This document shows positions 60,151 to 64,000 of a stretch of 64,000 nt of DNA, piece by piece (position 1 is the stretch's first letter; every line of letters starts with the position of its first letter). Position numbers and translations under genes: made by a program. Source of the DNA: Lachancea dasiensis. Lineage: Eukaryota; Ascomycota; Saccharomycetes; Saccharomycetales; Saccharomycetaceae. Under the pieces are notes generated by a model that worked only from the letters and a program-made list of their open reading frames with translations, did not search any database and was not told the DNA's origin. The stretch spans positions 5,502-69,501 of the forward strand of contig LT598460.1 in the NCBI GenBank assembly GCA_900074725.1, given 5' to 3'.

Positions 60151-60325
60151 TAGACGCTACCAAGCAATTTAAAAGACTGATAGGTGCGTGATGTCGATGT
60201 TTCCTTTTTTGTATATTCGAGTTCTGCACAGCGATGAGCTAGCTATTATAAAATATAAACTTTGTCTAATTAGAAAACTTGATGGGAAAACCCATTCTGA
60301 TGAGTTCAAGATTGACGTGCACACA
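60151..60325. promoter_or_regulatory. Divergent LEU3/transporter promoter
   Basis: If the transporter starts at 60326 the shared promoter is only 175 bases. TATTATAAAATATAAAC at about 60244-60260 is a good TATA region facing the transporter. No CCGG-N2-CCGG Leu3 site was seen. Confidence 0.45.
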
Positions 60326-61636
60326 ATGGGTGCTTGGCTGATGTATAAGGCATCCAGTTCGGATGTCAGGTTATGCTGGATCTCTGCATTTTTGCGATTG
60401 ACATCCTATGGCTTAACCAACCAGATCCTGACGCTGTTTTTGAAGGAAATTGGTATTTCGGACAAAGAAATGGGCTGGTTTATGTCCTTAACACTGGCAG
60501 GAGACGTTTTGATCTCTTATATACTGACGTGGCACGCGGATGACTGGGGTAGACGCCGAATTCTTACTTACGGGGCGATCATGATGATATTGAGTGGGGT
60601 GGTGTTCAGTTGGTGCGAAAACTATTACATTCTACTTGCATTTGCGATCTTCGGAGTTATCTCGCCCTCGAGTGACGAAGTTGGACCCTTCAAATCCATA
60701 GAGGAATCTATGCTGGCCCACCTCACGCCCCACAACCGTCGTCCTGAGATATACGCAATCCACTCCATGGTCAGTATTAGCGGAAGTGCTCTGGGTTCCA
60801 TCAGTTGTGGCTGGTTTCTTCAAATCTTGCAAGATTGCAACATAATAGAGACTAGTTTAAATCGTTACAAGGCGGTTTTTGTGCTTTACACGTTGCTTGC
60901 TGTTGGGAAGCTATTCTCCATTCTTCTGCTGTCAGATGCCGCCGAGTTAGACGCACACCACCAGGAGGAAGATGACGTACGGCAGGTGCTCGATGAGACG
61001 GCTCCACTTGTTGATACCAGCATCAAAAAAGTGTCCAAGATGGCACCAGAGACCTTTTCCGTCATGTCGAGACTCCTATTCATTTTCATGCTCGATTCTT
61101 TCGGGTCTGGCTTCATGACCAGTGCATGGACCGTTTTCTATTATTCCATTGTTTTTGGACTTGGTCCTGCAGCACTTGGGTTGCTCTTTTTTGTCGCTAA
61201 GATCGTCATGGCGTTGTCTTCATTACCTTCATCGAGTATCGCCAGAGTTTTTGGCCCTGTCAAGGCAACTTTGATCGTACAGATTCCATCTGCTCTATTT
61301 TTCATGGCCATTCCTTTTTTTGAAAGTCACATATTCCTATCGGTATTGTTTTTCAATCTCTACAACTTAACGACTGCTATGGATGTCATACCCCGCCAAA
61401 TATTACTCACGAACATAGTGAAACCTCGAGACTTGACCAGGGTAATGGGGATAGTCAACATTGGTAAAACTTTCGCACGCTGCATCGGTCCTATCTTCAC
61501 CGGATTACTGGCAGATCGGGGTCTGCTTTGGTGCTGTTATTTGATTAGCGGGGCTTTTGTGATTCTAGCCGATTTAGTTCTCGCTATTTCATTCATCGGC
61601 ATTGACGCGCATGTACTTAAATCGACAAATAGCTGA
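60326..61636 (+). CDS. Major facilitator superfamily transporter, substrate unknown
   Basis: A 436-residue protein with about 11-12 hydrophobic segments typical of a major facilitator. The cytoplasmic loop after segment 2 reads WHADDWGRRRIL, a form of the D-X2-G-R-R motif. IYAIHSMVSISGSALGSISCG is segment 5/6-like. A hydrophilic central loop (AAELDAHHQEEDDVRQ) splits two halves. The C-half includes LDSFGSGFMTSAWTVFYYS and NIGKTFARCIGPIFTGLLADRG. Similar proteins occur in filamentous fungi; no S. cerevisiae counterpart was recognised. The frame extends upstream past an ATG at 60191, but that would leave 40 bases between it and LEU3, so the ATG at 60326, after a TATA-like element, is preferred. 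Substrate unknown; the LEU3 neighbour invites an amino-acid or keto-acid idea but does not show it. Confidence 0.83.
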   Translation: MGAWLMYKASSSDVRLCWISAFLRLTSYGLTNQILTLFLKEIGISDKEMGWFMSLTLAGDVLISYILTWHADDWGRRRILTYGAIMMILSGVVFSWCENYYILLAFAIFGVISPSSDEVGPFKSIEESMLAHLTPHNRRPEIYAIHSMVSISGSALGSISCGWFLQILQDCNIIETSLNRYKAVFVLYTLLAVGKLFSILLLSDAAELDAHHQEEDDVRQVLDETAPLVDTSIKKVSKMAPETFSVMSRLLFIFMLDSFGSGFMTSAWTVFYYSIVFGLGPAALGLLFFVAKIVMALSSLPSSSIARVFGPVKATLIVQIPSALFFMAIPFFESHIFLSVLFFNLYNLTTAMDVIPRQILLTNIVKPRDLTRVMGIVNIGKTFARCIGPIFTGLLADRGLLWCCYLISGAFVILADLVLAISFIGIDAHVLKSTNS

Positions 61637-61679
61637 ATAGAGAGATTATTTCTCAATTCAGCTAGGAAGTTTAATATCA

Positions 61680-64000
61680 CTACCAGCTGTTGAAGTCTTG
61701 GAGCGGGGGTGGCAAAGGAGTTGTATTCGCCAAAAAGATTTCACGACCAATCCTCCTCCTGTCTTCGCATTTGATAGATATTTCTGTAAATTCTGTCGTT
61801 GTTACGGACCCTTTGCGCTTTGACCTGCTCCTGTCCGTCGGACTTGAGCTAATTTCTGAGTTGGTTGTGCTCTCCGTGTAATCTTCAGTATTGGAGTCTC
61901 CCCATGCGCTGACAGCATCCTTACAGTGTATCAGCTCGTTCGCTAAGGTCGAGTCATCTCCACAGCTCTTCATCTGTCGAAACATATCAGCTGTAGAAGC
62001 AAGGACCTTTGTACCTTCCAAGTGGAGCGCACTATTAGCATTTTCTCTGTAAGGCAGACAACAAACTAACTCATCGAGAACCCATTTCAATGCCAGTAAA
62101 AAACGTTTTCCTTGTTTAAATTGAGATGTTATAGTGAGATCACATCGATCTAAATCTAGGCTATACCCGATTCCAAACCCTTGCGAAACAGGGGGGTTAA
62201 TTCCAAATCCGATTGTAGCTGAACTGCCACAATGTGCAGCAATAATTTCAGGGCTCGATATTGGGTCTAAAAGTTGATTTTCAAACACAGCAGATGAAAC
62301 TTTTAAGTCAGTTTCACTTAATTCAAGATTGAATTGTTTGTAATTTTGATAAAGGTATTTGAGCGTATTATAATGTTTCTCAAACCCTTTACCACTTCTC
62401 GAGAAAATGACATTCTGTCTGTGTTTCTCGCAAGCCATTACAAATCTGGCCAATTTGGACCGCTTGTCTAAAAGACTGGAACTGAAGAGTTGACACAATT
62501 CAGATAAGGATTGACTTTGAATGGGAAGAAACGAGGACCTAGAATTTCTAAATGATCTGGTAGAAATTGGTTCGAACGTAAACGTCATTTTGCCGTAGAG
62601 GACGTAATGGGCAATCTGTATAGCAACTTGGATCATAGAATCGGAGTGAATACCCAAGGTATGAGCTATCCTTATTCCATATGGAATGTTCTTGTGCACT
62701 ACTTCATGCCTGCATATTAGATCAATCAGACTTGTTTCAGACATCAAGATGCTATTCTTTAACGTATTGCAAAAGTTCCATTCAATTTTCTTTGGCGCGC
62801 GAGGTTTTGGGCCACCTTTGACCGCTTGTGCGGGCCAAAGCGAAAAGAGAGGATCCTCGTTTATTTCACGCGCGAGCCTAAGCACTGAGTCTGCATAAAT
62901 ATCAGAGGCAAACCTCAGTACAGCAGAGCCATCGCATGTAAAGGAATCCCATATAATGGCTGCTTTGGCGTCTTTCGTTATGATCAGTTGTAGTTTGTCG
63001 TACCATCGTGAGCAACATGACCCAACTTGTCGCCCGCTTTTGTCATCAGTTGCGCTAGTCCCGTAGAAAAATCGCTCGCATTCCACCGATTCACTCTGTG
63101 TCGGAGAAGATTCATCTAAAATTAAAGTGAACAATGCGGAGTCTACTGCCAAGAGTTGATCATGACATTTTTTCTTCAAAATTCCCCTAGCATGTTTCCA
63201 ACGTCTTAAGGAGTATGCTGTGAAACTTCCTACGGCTGTGGCCTGATGTAAATGTTCATCTTTGAGAGAATCAGCCACTATAGCTTCAAGGACATGCGAC
63301 ATGGTTGTATCATCGTACAGCGGGCAGTCTGCCTCGTCAAGCACGTCCACTGCATAATATTGGCCTCGCGATATAACTATGACGTGCTTTGAACCAGGAA
63401 AATTCTCTTTCGTGATGCTACTGTGGTCTAGACCCTCGTTTTCGGGGTGCTCGAAGGGCAACGTTTCGTCGAGATTTTGGATATCTATCGGAAGAAGCGC
63501 AGGGCATCGTGTGGTAGCGAAGAGGTCCGTGTACGGCTTCATAGTAAGTGGCTCTCCGGAGGGTCCCTTATCTGGTTCTAACACATTGTGTCGCAGGGCG
63601 GATATGAATTTCAAAGCAGAGTAACAGAGAACAGCCGCACGGTCATGCTGGGAGATGTTTTCATCCGCATCTTCTGCGAGCAGCAAAAACGGATTTCGGG
63701 GCAAGACGTCACCTTCGACTTCTCGGGTCAAAGAGTGATTGTATATGTCCAACTGTAAGTCATCTAACTGATGTGATCCTTTGTGGTTGAGCTCCTGCAG
63801 TTTTGTCTGGAGTTTTTGGGCTGCTTCGGAGACCAAGAAAGTCGATACTGCCTTGTATAGCTTGTAGCCATTCTCGACGCAGCGAAGAGGTCTATGGTAT
63901 CCATCTGCAACATTAAGTGGCTTGATGCTCTCCTCCAGCTGTTCAAAAGTAGAGTTCAAATCCGGTAAAGGAAGGGTTGGCAGCGTATCTTCTAATTCGA
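61680..64000 (-). CDS. YAT2: Carnitine acyltransferase family protein, YAT2 orthologue (5' end outside window)
   Basis: At least 773 residues of a carnitine acetyltransferase-family protein, cut by the window edge; the frame stays open to base 64000 and reads LPTLPLPDLNSTFEQLEESI, a family N-terminus. Such enzymes move acetyl groups between CoA and carnitine for transfer between compartments. GCD11 close by identifies YAT2 (YER024W). Aligned by the block RWYDKLQLIITKDAKAAI, the segment that in other members reads YEHAAAEG with the catalytic histidine here reads WDSFTCDG: the histidine position is serine (codon 62943-62945). SEIIAAHCGSSATIGFGINP-like C-terminal sequence and a Ser-rich tail follow. 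It converges on the transporter gene with a 43-base gap. Activity is therefore in doubt. Confidence 0.9.
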   Translation of the reverse strand, partial: ELEDTLPTLPLPDLNSTFEQLEESIKPLNVADGYHRPLRCVENGYKLYKAVSTFLVSEAAQKLQTKLQELNHKGSHQLDDLQLDIYNHSLTREVEGDVLPRNPFLLLAEDADENISQHDRAAVLCYSALKFISALRHNVLEPDKGPSGEPLTMKPYTDLFATTRCPALLPIDIQNLDETLPFEHPENEGLDHSSITKENFPGSKHVIVISRGQYYAVDVLDEADCPLYDDTTMSHVLEAIVADSLKDEHLHQATAVGSFTAYSLRRWKHARGILKKKCHDQLLAVDSALFTLILDESSPTQSESVECERFFYGTSATDDKSGRQVGSCCSRWYDKLQLIITKDAKAAIIWDSFTCDGSAVLRFASDIYADSVLRLAREINEDPLFSLWPAQAVKGGPKPRAPKKIEWNFCNTLKNSILMSETSLIDLICRHEVVHKNIPYGIRIAHTLGIHSDSMIQVAIQIAHYVLYGKMTFTFEPISTRSFRNSRSSFLPIQSQSLSELCQLFSSSLLDKRSKLARFVMACEKHRQNVIFSRSGKGFEKHYNTLKYLYQNYKQFNLELSETDLKVSSAVFENQLLDPISSPEIIAAHCGSSATIGFGINPPVSQGFGIGYSLDLDRCDLTITSQFKQGKRFLLALKWVLDELVCCLPYRENANSALHLEGTKVLASTADMFRQMKSCGDDSTLANELIHCKDAVSAWGDSNTEDYTESTTNSEISSSPTDRSRSKRKGSVTTTEFTEISIKCEDRRRIGREIFLANTTPLPPPLQDFNSW

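Noticed and set aside
60191-60325. N-terminal extension of the transporter from the ATG at 60191
   Set aside because: It would leave about 40 bases between two divergent genes and precede the TATA-like element; it is kept only as an alternative.

Overview
The window is nuclear DNA of a budding yeast of the Saccharomycetaceae. Genes are compact and almost intron-free, the one intron found carries a perfect TACTAAC branch point, and nearly every gene from 19.8 kb rightward is recognisable as the counterpart of a Saccharomyces cerevisiae gene. The gene order joins segments that lie on separate chromosomes in S. cerevisiae: YIL161W-POT1-BNR1-AIM20-COA1-YIL156W-B-UBP7-GUT2-IMP2'-RRD1 (chr IX) is interleaved with BAS1 and PCK1 (chr XI, YKR099W/YKR097W), then ORC4-BUR1 (YPR162C/161C), SST2 and LEU3 (YLR452C/451W), and GCD11-YAT2 (YER025W/024W). 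This is what is expected of a lineage that never had the whole-genome duplication. Lachancea is my best guess for the genus, but Torulaspora, Zygosaccharomyces and Kluyveromyces cannot be excluded by eye.

Layout. 1-19.6 kb is loose, accessory and subtelomere-like. It holds a Zn2Cys6 regulator, a small membrane protein, a GNAT acetyltransferase, an FLR1-type drug exporter, an Ada-type DNA-alkylation sensor, the divergent biotin pair BIO4/BIO3 and a secreted acid-sphingomyelinase-like phosphodiesterase. Long gene-free stretches contain decayed Ty1/copia-type solo LTRs and a degraded coding relic. From 19.8 to 64 kb lies the conserved core. It includes many genes of non-fermentative carbon use (POT1 beta-oxidation thiolase, GUT2 glycerol-3-P dehydrogenase, PCK1, a Yat2-type carnitine acyltransferase) among cell-polarity, transcription, ubiquitin, replication, pheromone-signalling and translation genes.

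Points worth attention: an Ada-type protein whose four metal/methyl-acceptor cysteines are spaced exactly as in E. coli Ada; a Yat2-like protein whose catalytic histidine position reads serine; a DUF1748 microgene whose first exon is only nine bases; an overlapping pair of reading frames at the YIL161W locus; a perfect palindromic pheromone-response element upstream of SST2; and a 2.3 kb GUT2-IMP2' spacer holding a strongly G+T-rich strand and a 10-bp minisatellite. No tRNA, rRNA, centromere or CRISPR array was recognised.

Start codons: several open frames can be extended upstream through GTG or TTG. I always chose an ATG, usually the first in frame, and say so where it matters.
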